A stretch of DNA of 64,000 nucleotides, taken from contig VWPU01003081.1 in assembly GCA_013398955.1 (NCBI GenBank), positions 124,001 to 188,000 of the forward strand, given 5' to 3'. The notes beneath the pieces were generated by a model, which was not told the DNA's origin, ran no database searches, and saw nothing but the letters and a program-made list of their open reading frames with translations. Shown here in pieces: positions 39,206 to 51,900 of the stretch. This DNA comes from Callaeas wilsoni. Taxonomy: Eukaryota; Chordata; Aves; Passeriformes; Callaeidae. Both the position numbers and the translations under genes were made by a program. How positions within the stretch are numbered: position 1 is the stretch's first letter; every line of letters starts with the position of its first letter.

Positions 39206-39314
39206 TCTAAGAATTTAGAATTCTTAGATTTTTAAAATTTTATTTTAAAATTTTATTTTAAAATTTTATTTTAAAATTCTTATTTTAAAGACACAATGCT
39301 GTGTCTTTAAAATA
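39206..39314. repeat. Minisatellite between two perfect hairpins
   Basis: A 10-bp-arm hairpin (TCTAAGAATT / AATTCTTAGA, loop TAG) lies at 39206-39228. Next comes a 13-base tandem unit (AAAATTTTATTTT) repeated about four times to 39280. A 15-bp-arm perfect inverted repeat follows at 39281-39295 and 39300-39314 with a 4-base loop. The whole stretch is self-complementary. Confidence 0.85.
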
Positions 39315-42047
39315 CGTCAGCGTGGTAGGGACTCTTTAGAGTTAAAGTTAGCACAATGTCAGAGATGATAAAGGTGGTACAACCACACATAGCACAACAG
39401 AAGATAAATGATGTATTCCTGTGGTGCAAACCACCGGCTCCCAGTGTGTCAGAGCCAGTCCCTGTCCCTATACTCTGTATTCATTAGCGCCTCAAGGGAT
39501 TATTCACCTTATCTGTTCTGTTCTAGTGATACACCATTTTTCAACTGGAAGAGAGGCGCATGCAAGTGATAAAAGAGATGGCTCACATCTTGAGAGTAGG
39601 AGGCCAGATAATGATATATGTGTGGGCAATGGAGCAAAAATGGGGAAGATTTGAAAAGCAAGACAACTTTGTTCCTTAGAAACCTTCACCTCCTTCCTGC
39701 TCCTCAAGTGAGCCTTGCTCACATGAAGTACAAAAATCAATTCTTCACAAGGACAAAGAACTGGCTTTGAAACAGCCCTGTCATAAGCTGGATGGGACTT
39801 CAGAGCTATGCAGGACAGTAAGGAGCTCATCCTGCCGAGGGGAGAAAAAAGCACTGTGCACAGTGTCAGAGAAATCTCTGAGATGGTCTCTGTTCTCAAG
39901 ATCACTCGGCTCAGTATTAGATTTAGGCGATCAATGGCTCCAAGAAGGGCTTGTTAGTTATGGCAATTACAGTGTTGAGCTGAATGAATTAAAAAGGGGA
40001 GAAAAAGTTGAAAAAAACCCAGAGATATTGGCTTTCTGAAACATGCTTCTCACTTTTTCTACATTGCAAACTGAGTTTTTAAAATACAACAACTTTTGAA
40101 GTGGCTGTTAAACCTGTGCTGCCCATGTCACCATGCTGCTCAAAGGCTTTCAGAAGTTGCTATCTAGAATTAGGGCAAGCAACTGTACAGCTCCCTACGG
40201 CTGCAGGTAGTCATCGTGGTTGCAGCAGAGAGTATTTACCTAACCTGATTTCACGTCAGAAAGAATTAGCTGTCAGACAACAACTCAAAATAGACCATCA
40301 CCCAAACCAAGGAGCTTTCTTGCTAACCTCAGAGCAAAAGCAGAGTAGGCAGAAAAAAGTCCGTGGGAGTGCCCTGACCATGCACAGCTGACAGCAGACA
40401 GGTCCTGGTGGGGCCTGACGGAGGTATTGCCACCTTTTTAAAGACAAGAAACTGGCCAAGCTGATAGAGCATCATATTCCTGAGCTACAGATTACTCATT
40501 TGTACTTTGACCACACCAACTGGTACATGATCACAGAAAAGACTAAAGGGTGGAAGTTCTAGGGAAAATTCCCTTATTGAAGTGCACACGGAATACTTAA
40601 AGGTTTTCTTTCTTTTGAAAGCTCAGTGCCTTTGAAAATCTTTCCTGAAATTTTTATAGCCTTGGGTTTGTTTTGGGGAGAAGGGCATGTATGAGGAAAG
40701 GACTGCTTTGAAATTCTCAGGTTCTGTGACTTTGTTTTCTTTGATTTCATTCTTAAAATACCCCTTTATTGAAAGTTTTTCCTAGAGGTTTTATTTCAGG
40801 CTGAGCGCATTTTAGCACACTGATCCCTTTTCATAAACAGCTGCCAGCTGCGTTTTGTTGCTTGAAAATAGGTAAAATACAGTTGGAAGGTGATTGCTGG
40901 ATTATTTTTTATGTGTGCATCAAAAGTCTTTGTTGTTCATTTATTACTATATAATCATTCATGTCAAATTTTTATTTTAAAATTTATTGTACTCTGCCAC
41001 TTGATGTAGCATAACGTGGGAAGTAATTGAAAGATACACCATTTTATTACAGTTCCACTTTGTCAGCCCATATGATATTCCCAGTCATACGAGACAGACT
41101 GCCTTTTATGAGAATTACTGGGTGTGCAGAGCCCTCATGGCAGAGGCAGTAACTCATGACACTGTCACATTCCAGAGATCTTTTCACTGCCTTGTGGCAG
41201 CCACAGCCAAGGAAGCAAAGAGATATTTGCCTCCCTGTATGCCACTACATGACCCCCTCAAAAACATAGTTTTAAAAGGGGGCTTCATGTTTTAAGGATT
41301 GCTCTTTTGCCCTGCCTGTAAAATTAGAAGTCAGAAGGATTTAGTAACTCATTTAAATCTGTACGGTGAATGAACACAGCACAGAAAAGTGTTCCAGCGA
41401 CTGCAAGTCAACTGAGATAATATTTATTAACATAATGCTTTTATCTGCATTCACCTTTTGCAAAGAAGATCAGATTCATTACCTGATTTTTATAGATAAA
41501 GAAATGGAAACAATTTACTGTTAAAGGTTGCAATGTAAAGTAAATATTTGGAAGCAAAATGCACAATAATCCCAAACAACACAGTTGCTTTGATGATGTT
41601 TATTTATTAATGTCTGTCCATAATTTTATTCCTGCCTCTGTTTCCGTGGTTTTCTGAAGCAGCAAGTCAGAGATCAAACTTGTTTTCTGAGAAATAAGCC
41701 CCTGCATGTTCTTTATGTGCCTGTCAGTAGCAGATGTATACCATGTTTTCAGACCTAGCATGAAAAAGTGCAGTAATCTCTGGTTTTTAATGCAGCTTTA
41801 ATTCAATTTGGATATAATATCCCTAATAACATTTCCTTTACTTCCTTCCATGGTACCATCATAGTACATCTTGTATTCTCAGGTGGAAGAGCTAGATAGG
41901 CTAATCAGTGTCCTCCATCTCTAATGATTGCCTCTGCGGTGTTCCTTTTTTCCCCCTAAATGTTAGCATCATTGTGCAAGTGAAGAAAATAATTTTCAGT
42001 CACAAAATGTTGCTGCCATTCAGCTCTGATGACACCATTCCCTTCAT
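39315..42047. other. Intergenic, nothing recognised
   Basis: AT-rich unique sequence. No exon, RNA gene or repeat family supported. Confidence 0.5.
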
Positions 42048-42136
42048 TTTATACAAGGATAATCCAGTCCAACTCTTTAATGGGTGGCCCATACGGGGCT
42101 TGAACAACCTTGGCATTATTTGCACCATTCTCTAAG
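42048..42136 (-). mobile_element. Degraded tRNA-Ile SINE with CR1-like tail (TguSINE1-like)
   Basis: On the plus strand, AATCCAGTCCAACTCTTTAA (a reversed CR1-like tail) is followed by GGCCCATACGGGGCTTGAAC and ACCTTGGCATTATTTGCACC then ATTCTCTAA. The second part is the reverse complement of the 3' half to two-thirds of a tRNA-Ile(AAT): acceptor end, T arm with B-box, anticodon arm. The A-box half is missing. A tRNA-Ile head joined to a CR1-type tail is the structure of SINEs described in passerine birds. It is not a functional tRNA. Confidence 0.75.
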
Positions 42137-45100
42137 AGCATATCCCTATTTTTCAGTGCATCTTCAGGCTGCCCACAGCAGCAGCAGCACCTAGCAGCTC
42201 TGAGCCTCCCCATCATGTCTGCTCCCCAGGTTCAATAGGCTGTTTACCCACACGGTGCACAAGAAAAATGCCTCTGATGGTAGCTGCTGGTCCTTGCCCT
42301 CGAGCACACCTGACACTTAGTTTTCTCCTGGAAAAACACAGGAATTTTCACCGAACCCTGACTACTCCTTTTGGAAGGTTTTAGCCTGTTCCAACATTCC
42401 CTAAATGAAAGGTGCTCATCATCTCCAGTTCCTCCCTCAGGCGCAATGAGTCACCACTAGATTTCTCCTAATGCTGATAGCCCTGTATACCTGCTCCATG
42501 CCAGCTGTTTCCAAACGAGATCCATGTCACAGGGACAATACTAGCTTAGCTGGAAGGATTTTTAATCTCTGGTCAACTGGTAGCGGCTCTAAAAGCAACT
42601 CTCACCTCAAACAAGGAGTTAATGCCTTTGTTTTGGATTAAATGAACTGCAAAGGGCCACTTCTTCTGTAGGGAAGTTCTGCCTAAGGCATGGGTTAGAC
42701 CTGCTTCCAGGTGGGACGGCTTGCACTCACAATGGCTGCCTCTGGGCTTCTTGGGATCAGACTAAATTCAGACTCTTGCAAAAGAAACTGTTCCCAGACA
42801 CGGCCTTCGAAGTGGAAAAAAAGTAAAAATACGTATTTGTTTGAAAAGCTTATGTATTAATAAATCCTCACATTTATGCATGTCAGAAATGTTATAAAGC
42901 TATAAGCTCTATTTGAAATTCTTGTTTTGATTAGGATGCCAGTAGCAAAACCAGGACTGAGTGCATTCCTTCATTTCTGCAACACAGTCTGCATTTGCAG
43001 TCCGCAAGGTAGGCACTACCTTGTGCCAAGGGATATAGCAGGGAAATGCTCCACACTTCTGAGCAGCACTTGATCCCAATTTGTTTTCCTCTCGCACTCT
43101 TTGCTGTTCTGAGCTGGATTCTAGAATAGACAGGTACAATTTTTCTGGCTTTGTTTAGGCAGCAAGTCAGTAGATCTGTACATAAGTCTAGTTTTGTGCT
43201 CCATTATTGCCTGTGGAGTTAATGGCAAGGAATAATTCCTTTAGAGGATGAACTATGGAATACACCTTGAAGACCTGTTAGAATTAGTGAGCTCGTGTTC
43301 AGCACCTGCTCATCTCTTTGCATTGCTTGTGGAAGGAGCTTGGAGAGGAGTTTAGCCTTGAACACTCAGACTGATTCATCATCTGCTCCACCTTTTCACC
43401 AGGCAGTGCTGACTACATATCCCTGTTTTGTAGAAAGGTTGCTGCTTTTTGTCTTATCTCTGCTTTACCTTACAGCATCCACCATTCTGAATTTATGGTC
43501 ACTTGAGGACATACCTGTCCAAGGGACACTTTCAGAAAAGCTGTGTGACTCTAACTCTGATCTATCAATGATGATCTCCTTTACAGATACTAATATAAAT
43601 AAAACTAATGTCTTCTCACTTTTTCTTATTTGCAGGTCCCAAAATATTCCCCAGTGTTGGAGATTTCTGTTTTCTCCACAGACGGTTGCTGTGCTGCTCC
43701 TAATTTCTTTTGTGGAGCTCTGGGAAATTGTCCACAGCCACCCCAGGATCACAAGCACAGCGCGGGGTCCCCTGTTCTGTGCTTGTCACATTAAGCACTG
43801 TCACACTGAGTCCCACTCAGCCCATGCAAAGGTGGCACAGGACCAGCAGCCAGTGCTGCTCACATCACTGAGACACTGTGAGCACAGCAATGTTTATCCT
43901 CCTGCAGCATAAACAGGTTTGATGAGTGTGTCTATCATAAAAGATGTTTGCCCGCTGGGTAAATGTCTTTCTTCTAATTGTCTGCTAATTGGCAAACAGC
44001 TAACCCCACTTATTATCAAAATTCTTTCTCCAGAGAAAACTCAGCCAAGAGTTTCATAAATCCTCTTCCCTCATCCTTTTTAATTTTAAAAATTGTTCCA
44101 AGTATCATTTGGTAGCTATCACCTAAGGAGGCATTCCGTTTGAGTTAATCAGCTCCTGCAAGGTTATCTGTGATCTACCTGAAAGCGCCTTAGCCAGCAT
44201 CTTGCTTTCTGTCTTAATTAGCAATTACTGGCCTAAAATTGTCATTTACCATAGGCATTTGTACTGACCTCTCGAATTAAGATCATCCACAAAATTAAAA
44301 CTGAAAGAAGCCTATTTGGTCACCTACTCTGTCCTCAGAAGTGCATTTATTATTCATGGTGTGTGGCAGGAAATATAAGTGTAGGGTACGATTGAGAACA
44401 CCGCAGGTGACTTGTCTTTGAAATGTAAATACAGTTAATGAGTGTACCTGTCTTCCCCCAGGATCTGTCCTTGCCTGCTTTGTCATTCTGATTTTCTTTC
44501 TTTCTTCTCTTTGATGGTGCTCCCAATTTTCTTTCCTTCCTTCTCACTCAAGACTGAAATGACATTTTGCAGAAGGATTCTGAGTGGTGAAAAGCACAGG
44601 AAATAGTCCATGGATTTCTCAAAACACGTGCTTTACTAGCATGCCTTTCATATCACATTGTGGCCAGGAGTGAGCTAAGTGTTGCCTTTACAATTTGGCA
44701 CAACAAATCATTTGACATGAACATACTATCACAAGTTTAAAAAAAGAACGCCAGCTTGCTTGCAGTCAAAGCCCACATTGGCAACGTTTAGCTATAGTGA
44801 AACTGTGCCATTCACTAGCTGTCACAGACTGCCAACAAAGAGCATCACATTTCATACAGCAAAGTAGATTGTCCCAGGGAAAAACCAAGAAAAATTATTT
44901 GGGGACAGACCAGGTCAACCAAGAGAGAGAGCAGCACAGTAGGTCTCCAGATCTCAGTCTTCAACTTCCCCGTGCCCAAACTTTATTCTTTATAACTGTA
45001 CACAGTGGCTTGCAAAGAGGCTAAAATATACAAGAAAGTTGAACACCTACTCCATGTCTTGGGACAGAACTGGAGATAGCTCCAAGAAGGTGCCAGGACA

Positions 45101-46185
45101 GAGGTGGTGGCTGTGGAAACACAGATGGACAAGTGGTGTCAGTGGTGAAACTACAAGCTTGTATTAGCTGGTGCCTCACTCCTATTTAAGAGGTGCCAAA
45201 CCCACCTCCACTGAAACACCATCTAAGGCTCAAATGATTGGGACAGAATTTACTAACTCCAGGATTGCTGAAATAAAGCGTATAATCTAGTTTCTTCCAG
45301 AAGTTCAGCACACACACTGTACGCAACTGTAGAAGACAGACAACTTGTTATGGGAATATTTTACTGTTAGTGGGGTCAACTTCTAGACAAGAAAAGCATC
45401 CACAGCTGTAAAAAGAAAAAAAAAAAAGGCAAAAACCTGGAGTAGGCACCAGGGGTCCTGGTTAATTTGGCCAGAAAATAATTTCAATTTTGATATTTTG
45501 ATGACAGAGAAAATTCTGAGTCAATTTCTCTATGTGTTGAAGTTAATGAAAAACTATTTTAATCTAAGTCATTTTGTGAAACACAACTAATTCCTGACAT
45601 GCACCTTGCATGACGGACTATTGATTAGCCTTCAGGGTACATTCAACAGTAGAGGTCAAATTCTTTTAATAACATTCCTCACAGGAATTAACACTTGGAC
45701 TTCAGAGATGGGGAATAAAGTACAAATGGACTATTCACCCTGTGCACAGCTGATCTCTGCAGAGCAGAGAAAGTTTCAGCAGAAGTAGCTGCTGCCTTTA
45801 GTTTCTTGATCCCTTTTTTTAAACTGGTTTCACCTCTGGCTTTCTGTGCTAGCATGAAGCTGACTCCTCTGCAACCCCTCAGACACATTCAGCGCTTCAG
45901 TCCCACGTGGGAGGGAGCAGCTTGGAGTTTCCATTTCCAGCTAGCAGGAGGTGTCGCTGGATGAAAGCGAGGGTAATCCTCTCAGCATGCAATTCAGCAG
46001 CAATTCTAAGCAGGTCTCAAAAGATGAAATCAGCTGAAGAAATGTATCTTGTAGAGGTTGGTCCTGTGCTAGTCAGTGCTCAGGAGTCTATCTGCACTGC
46101 CTCTCCCACACGATCTGCGAGGCAGGTCTGCTGTGCCCAGTGTAGCTCCAGCACAGCACTGTTGCTGGGCCGTGTGTGTGTGCAG
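42137..46185. other. Intergenic
   Basis: No gene supported. The longest stop-free frame of the stretch (43295-43912, plus, 205 codons) opens with GTG, not ATG; its first ATG is at 43568. It has two hydrophobic segments but resembles nothing known. Confidence 0.45.
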
Positions 46186-46242
46186 GCTCAGTTGGACTCG
46201 ATCTTAGAGGTCTTTTCCAACCTAAATGACTCTATGATTCTG
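46186..46242 (+). mobile_element. CR1 LINE tail
   Basis: CTCAGTTGGACTCGATCTTA, GAGGTCTTTTCCAACCTAAA and TGACTCTATGATTCTG form a CR1 3' tail of about 57 bases, plus orientation. Confidence 0.92.
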
Positions 46243-46554
46243 TTCCAGGCTGGAGAGGCAGCTGTGCCCACCCCAGGAGACGCTCGCTTGCCAGGCTAAC
46301 AGTCTGTATTTTTGGTAAAAGGATTTGCACAGGAGTCCCATGAGGGGGAAAAAATGGCAGAAAACTCCTTTTTATTTCTGACATCCACCTGCATGAGCTC
46401 AAGGGTCCCTGCTTCCTCCAGCAAAGCCCAGCACCTCAATTCTGCATCACACTGCCTCTAAGCAAGAGCTGCAACTACCCCTAAGGGAGGGGAAGCAGCA
46501 TCTAAGGCAGTGAGCCTCTAAAACGTTCCAAGAAAGCACAACGCTTACTGATCA
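46243..46554. other. Short spacer between CR1 copies
   Basis: Nothing recognised. Confidence 0.5.
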
Positions 46555-46718
46555 TCATCACAGAATCTCTCAAGGTGGAAGTCACCCCCAAGGATCATCA
46601 AGTCCAACTCTGTGCTCCTCACAGGACGAACTAAAACTAAACCACATGACAGAGCAATATCCAGACTTGAACTCTGACAGGCTTGGTGGCATGACCACTA
46701 CCCCTGAAGCCTGTTATG
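46555..46718 (-). mobile_element. CR1 LINE 3' fragment, divergent subtype
   Basis: CACAGAATCTCTCAAGGTGG, AAGTCACCCCCAAGGATCAT, CAAGTCCAACTCTGTGCTCC and AGGCTTGGTGGCATGACCAC are in the order of a reversed CR1 3' end of a different subfamily from the copies at 17, 19 and 57 kb. Sense strand is minus. It lies head-away from the plus-strand tail at 46186. Confidence 0.85.
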
Positions 46719-48670
46719 GATACTAAGTCAAAATTTCCTGAAAAATTACTAGCAAGGAAAGACATGTACAGAGACTTACAGGATACTGTGCCCATGTGTT
46801 TAAATTTATGTTCTAGACTGTGGAAGACAAGAGGCAGGAATGGGATCAGCAGGGGAAATGCTGGCTCTCGGGAGGAGTGATAGCCATTTTCTCTCACAGA
46901 AATCCTGTCATTACAACATTTTTCCAGCCCTGGCTACTCTTGATTCATCTCAGGTAGAAAAGGACAAAAATGAAACTTCAACAAGAAGCAGCAAGAACAC
47001 CTACACAGATTCATATCGGGGTTTCCAAGTCCTAGATAAAGCTGCTGAGGCTTTTTGAAACAGCAAGTGGCTTCTCTGGCCCCTCTCAAACCTCCAATAC
47101 AGCTCCTGCCTCCCCACCCTCCACACCCTCCACAGCAACACTGCCCCTGTGCACTTCACAACCCCCTACATACATTCCTTTTCTCCCACATTAGCTTTTG
47201 GGGCTGGATTTTTTGGGACGGGGGAAGTGTTTCATCATCCTTTGAACTCACACTTTATCACACACTATACTTTAGTAGTAGGGAAATCATAAAGGCTGTT
47301 CAGCTTTTAGTAACACAAGGCTCTGGACAGAGCAGGGCAGTTTTTATGTAATTATGCCCTGTCTACAGTTGTGCCCGACTTTGTAATGAATTCCTTTCCA
47401 CTATCACTGACTAATTTAATGTTTCTCCAGGATCTTTTGACAGTGAACACACTCACAATATGACAAGCTACCAGTGCTGTGATAAACATATGGAAGGAAA
47501 AAAACCTCTCATCTTCTGCTTCTTCAGGAACCCAGTTGAGCAGGAAGCAGGGCAGCACCATCTTACTGAGAATGAATCTGAACGCAAGCTGTGCATTAAC
47601 ACCCCACATGGAACCCTCACGTCCTTGAGAACAGCAGCAGTATTTAATTAACTTAAGCTTTAAATACTATCTAGTAATAGCCTAAATTAGCATAGTGAAG
47701 TAATAAAGGGCATGAATTCAGTAATTTGTAGAGTACCATGGTGCACAGACAGAACATGTGAAAGATTTGTGGCACAGGTACTGTTGGTTTTCTATTATGA
47801 TTATCGCTATTATTATTTTGGGAGGTTGTTTTTTCACTTTTTATTGTTGCTTGTATTTGTTTGGATTTTTTTAAACTTCAGTGGCTCCCTTCAGTCTTAC
47901 AGCGTGTGTGGGATACCCCATCTTTCTGAAAGATGTCTACATCAAAGCAAATGAATGCACCTAGGCAGTCACAGAGAATGGAAAACACCAATTCAGCATT
48001 TTTGTTCATATTTTCTACAATTTATTTTGCCATTTTAAAAATGGCACATATCTGTTTAAGAGATGAAAGAATATTTGTTAAAAGCTGAAACTTTGCCTTT
48101 CATTAAAAAATAGTCAAAAGAATAACCTTTAGCTGAACAGCATTATGTAGGTTGAGGTAAGCCTAAGAGTGTCAGGCAGCAAGTGGACTTGCTTTATGAA
48201 GGTATAATCCTTCTAACAAGGTGTTCTATGTGATTCACAACCAACACAAAAGTATTGCTCATCCACAATTTCAATGCAACTGCTTACAAAGAAAATAAAA
48301 AGGAAAACATTCAGTGTAAGTACACCACAGAAAGCAGTGAGGCTAAAAAAGAAGCCAGACAAACACTAAGATGTATAGACCAGCAGGCAGAACACACATG
48401 TTCAAGGTGGAACTTAGCAGAACATGGAAAAAACATCCTTTTCCTTCAGCCTTGCCCATCTGTGATTAACAAACAAAAACCAAGCACACAGCATCTGTGT
48501 TCTCTCTTCTTAATGTCAGCTTACAAATACTGCAAAGCAGCTCTGATCTTACACATCTTCCAAGGCAATGTGTTGTCTTTCTTAAAGGCCAATGCATTTT
48601 GTATGGATCTAAAGATGGATCTGCAGCTGTCAAACAACCCATCTGGTTTCTAAAGCTGAACAAACATTGT
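46719..48670. other. Region downstream of RFC3
   Basis: Unique sequence. The part right of about 48.2 kb could belong to longer RFC3 3' UTR isoforms. No other gene seen. Confidence 0.45.
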
Positions 48671-48676
48671 TTTATT
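48671..48676 (-). promoter_or_regulatory. Candidate RFC3 poly(A) signal
   Basis: TTTATT on the plus strand reads AATAAA in RFC3 sense, about 127 bases after the stop codon. It would give a short 3' UTR of about 150 bases. Further signals downstream could give longer isoforms. Confidence 0.6.
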
Positions 48677-48802
48677 AAATAGCAAAATAAAAATATTTGA
48701 CTTAGAACTAGATCCACATGTAATCAAGTACTGACAACTAGGCATTTGCAACACCATTGGTATCTTGACGCAACATTCTGTGTATGACTTTGGGCATCAA
48801 AA

Positions 48803-48994
48803 TTAGAACATCATGTCATCCAGCCCATCCTCCATGAACTTCTTGTAAATTGCCATAAACTTTGCAACAAATGCTTCCAGATGATAAATGGCCTTGCTGC
48901 CCAGTTGCAAGCGGTGTTCATAAAAGGCCGCCATCTGTGCAACTTCTCCTTTCAGTTGTCCATCACAGTTATTTAGAAGTTCTGTCAGGAGACC
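48803..48994 (-). CDS. RFC3: RFC3 coding exon 9 (residues 294-356 and stop)
   Basis: The last coding exon encodes [20 protein letters not shown], a long collar-helix stretch with [20 protein letters not shown], and ends [10 protein letters not shown] followed by TAA at 48803-48805. The acceptor is TTTCAG|GGT. The frame is open a further 132 bases into intron 8, but the splice site and family length fix the boundary. Confidence 0.97.
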   Translation of the reverse strand, partial: GLLTELLNNCDGQLKGEVAQMAAFYEHRLQLGSKAIYHLEAFVAKFMAIYKKFMEDGLDDMMF

Positions 48995-51900
48995 CTGAAA
49001 TGGGAAAAAATGCGGCAGTATTTGAAAAATTAGGTATTTTTTGTTAAGAGGATAACCTTGGTTCTCTGAAAATAGCCAAGCATCAAACAATATTTCATTC
49101 ATTAATCCAACAGAAAAGATATTCAAGAATCATTCAATGGAATAATTTATGCCTTAATAAAAGAAAATTAATTAACCTCATCTCCAAATACTATAACCTC
49201 TAGTGCATGTAGGTACAAGGCCTGAGGAGAATTCTTACCAAGACGGCAAGTTTATTAAAACCACTTACTTCTATCTTGACAGCATCAAGCACAAAGAGAA
49301 ACAACATTAATAAAAAACAAGGAAAGAGTTACTTAGAATTTACGTGTCTCTGTCTGTATTTATGAACATATTTATGTGCAGACATACAAGACAACTTGAC
49401 TGCAATACTTCAGTCATTACAAAACCCCAAAACGCACTATTTTAGATTAGACACAGCAAAAAAAAAAAATCATTGCAAATCCATCTCGATTAAAACAGCC
49501 AGGATTAAGTGAGAAGTCTCTAGACCATTTCAAGTTTACAAAGAGGGAGTGGGTAGAGAACATGCACCTTTTTCCTCTCAAACACAGCAATGCAGGAACC
49601 ACTAACCTACTGTAAGAAAGGAAGGTTAAGAAACATCTGAGTACCAAAACCATCAGAAAGCAGAAATTAGTTCATGTGAAAAGAAATTACATCTGATGGC
49701 AAAGCAAACATTACTAGGTTAAGTTGCAAACATTATTTTTGATCTTAGTTCTACTCTAGCTGTCTTCAGCATCCTTTCATCCTGCTGAAAATAAAAGCAT
49801 GCACATCTCACTTGCTTTTTTCCTTCCAAGCTGACATCTGCCTTTGAATAGTCCCACTGGTCTAGCATCCTTCAGCACACCTCTCCATAAAGACATAGCA
49901 AATATTGAACTTATAACAACAAAACTTTTACAAAAGAAAACAAGTCGTATCAAGATTGGCCCATCATATGAATCATAAAATCATTAAGGCTGTGAAAGAC
50001 CACCAAGATCATTAGCTATGCTTTAATATAGTAACTGGCCTGAGAAGCCAAGGGGACTAAGAATCTCCTCCTTTATTTTTTTACTCAGCTGTGATGATGT
50101 TTTTCTTTGACCACAGAAAAAGTTTTAGTCTGTTTGAAAAGGACACAACTTTTCATCAATATTTGGATAATTTGTGACGTTTTGGTGTATTGTTTTCTTA
50201 AAAAGCTTTGGTTGCGACTGTCACAGTGTCAAAATTTTGTAACACATTAAGAGCTAGATAGTTGAATTACCTTCATTATAATCTCAGGAGGGATACAGTG
50301 TGTCAGGAGTTCATAAAGCCGTCCACGGACTTCTAAAAGCCTGTTGGAAAAACACCACAAAATATGAGAAGAATAATCCCAAAGCATATTGATGTATTTT
50401 CACAACTAGTGAAATACACTGCAGGGAAAGAGGCAATCCATGCAAAGTTTCTTTTCTGCTTTTGGTTTTGGGTGTTATTTTAAAACCAAAAGCATTGTGT
50501 TAGTCAATTTTCAAAGGCTGCATATCACCTCGTATTCAAAAGATAAGTGACACATACTGTAGTTACAATGGTCTCAGTTAACCTAGAAGCTACAAGGCTA
50601 TTATAATTTGTCTCAGGATTGTTTCCCATTTAATTCTTCTTCATATCTAAGCCATTATTCATGCTTAAGACTAGTGAGGAGATACAAACAATTTATTAGA
50701 GCCAGAGAGCTCCTTTATGCTGTTTTTCTGTCTTCATTGTTTACAAGAAGGCATAAGACAATTGGGTGGCAGAACTGACATAATTAGCCAATGCTCAGCT
50801 TTTGATAACAGGAGGTCAGATGCTACAAGCATTTAAATTAAGTGACATCTCATACAAGTAATACATGGAACAGACTAAAAGGACCAGACTGTGGATATGA
50901 CACTGAGGTGAACACAGGGGTCATCTCCTGATGTGCTTAAAAAAAGCAATCATTTCTCACTTCCAGTTCTTCTACAAAGGTGCATTATGCTAAAGATGCT
51001 CAAAGAGAAACTTTAAGTAAAACAAACAAACAAACCAAAACAACCACACCCACCTGCCATCTCACCAGAAAAAAAAAAAAAAAAAAAAAGACAGGAAACA
51101 CAGCATGCAATAAAGCCTATGGGCACTTCAGATTATTAAGCTTCAACAGAGAAAAGCAACAGTTCTTCAGTTCCTGATACTCATTCAGCCTTTTCTGCCA
51201 ATTTTAAAGCTCAGTTCCTCTGGCTGCGAAGTACCCAGCTCCAGTAGAAATAACAGAAAATTACACATAACTGAAGATATCACAATTTTGAATACCACCT
51301 TTATTTTTTAGGTTGTAGAGTACACGAAAAACATAATGTATAGCTTTCAACATGAGCATTTGCCTACCTTTGTGGCGTCTGTTGACCAACAATAGCATTT
51401 GCAGTTTCTCTCAAATATACTTCCCAGTCCATCTCGGGAATGTCTTGATCAACAGTAAAAGGATACCTACAAAATAATATCTTTTTAGAAATTACAATCA
51501 AAGCAAATTGTTACCTATTTTAACAAGGCCTTAGAAGCAAGGTCATCTATGTGTCTGACACTATAATTTACATTAATTTTTGCAGCAACTTACTGTTGTA
51601 CTCTGCAGGACTCACACATAAGTAGCGCCTTCCGAAGATTCCTGCCAGATTTCTCTGCAATCCTTTGAGCCAGTTCCTGAGGAAGAGTCAGGCCTTCTTT
51701 CTTACACACACTGGACAAGACATGGCAGATCTAGACAGAAAACAGATAGCAGGGAGTGCAGCACTTAGCAAACTGTTCAGCACCTACAGATTGTCCTGTT
51801 AGAAAGATTTCTGGACTAGAGATGGACCAGTCTTTCATAAGCCATGCTTGGTGAACCATCCACCACAAAGGAAAACTAGGCCATTATGTAAGAATAAAAT

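Noticed and set aside
42086..42135. A functional tRNA-Ile gene
   Set aside because: The sequence lacks the D-arm/A-box half and has substitutions in the conserved arms; it is a SINE relic.
48255..48653. A 132-codon plus-strand open frame just beyond the RFC3 3' end
   Set aside because: It lies antisense in the likely 3' flank of RFC3 and has no recognisable domain or start context.
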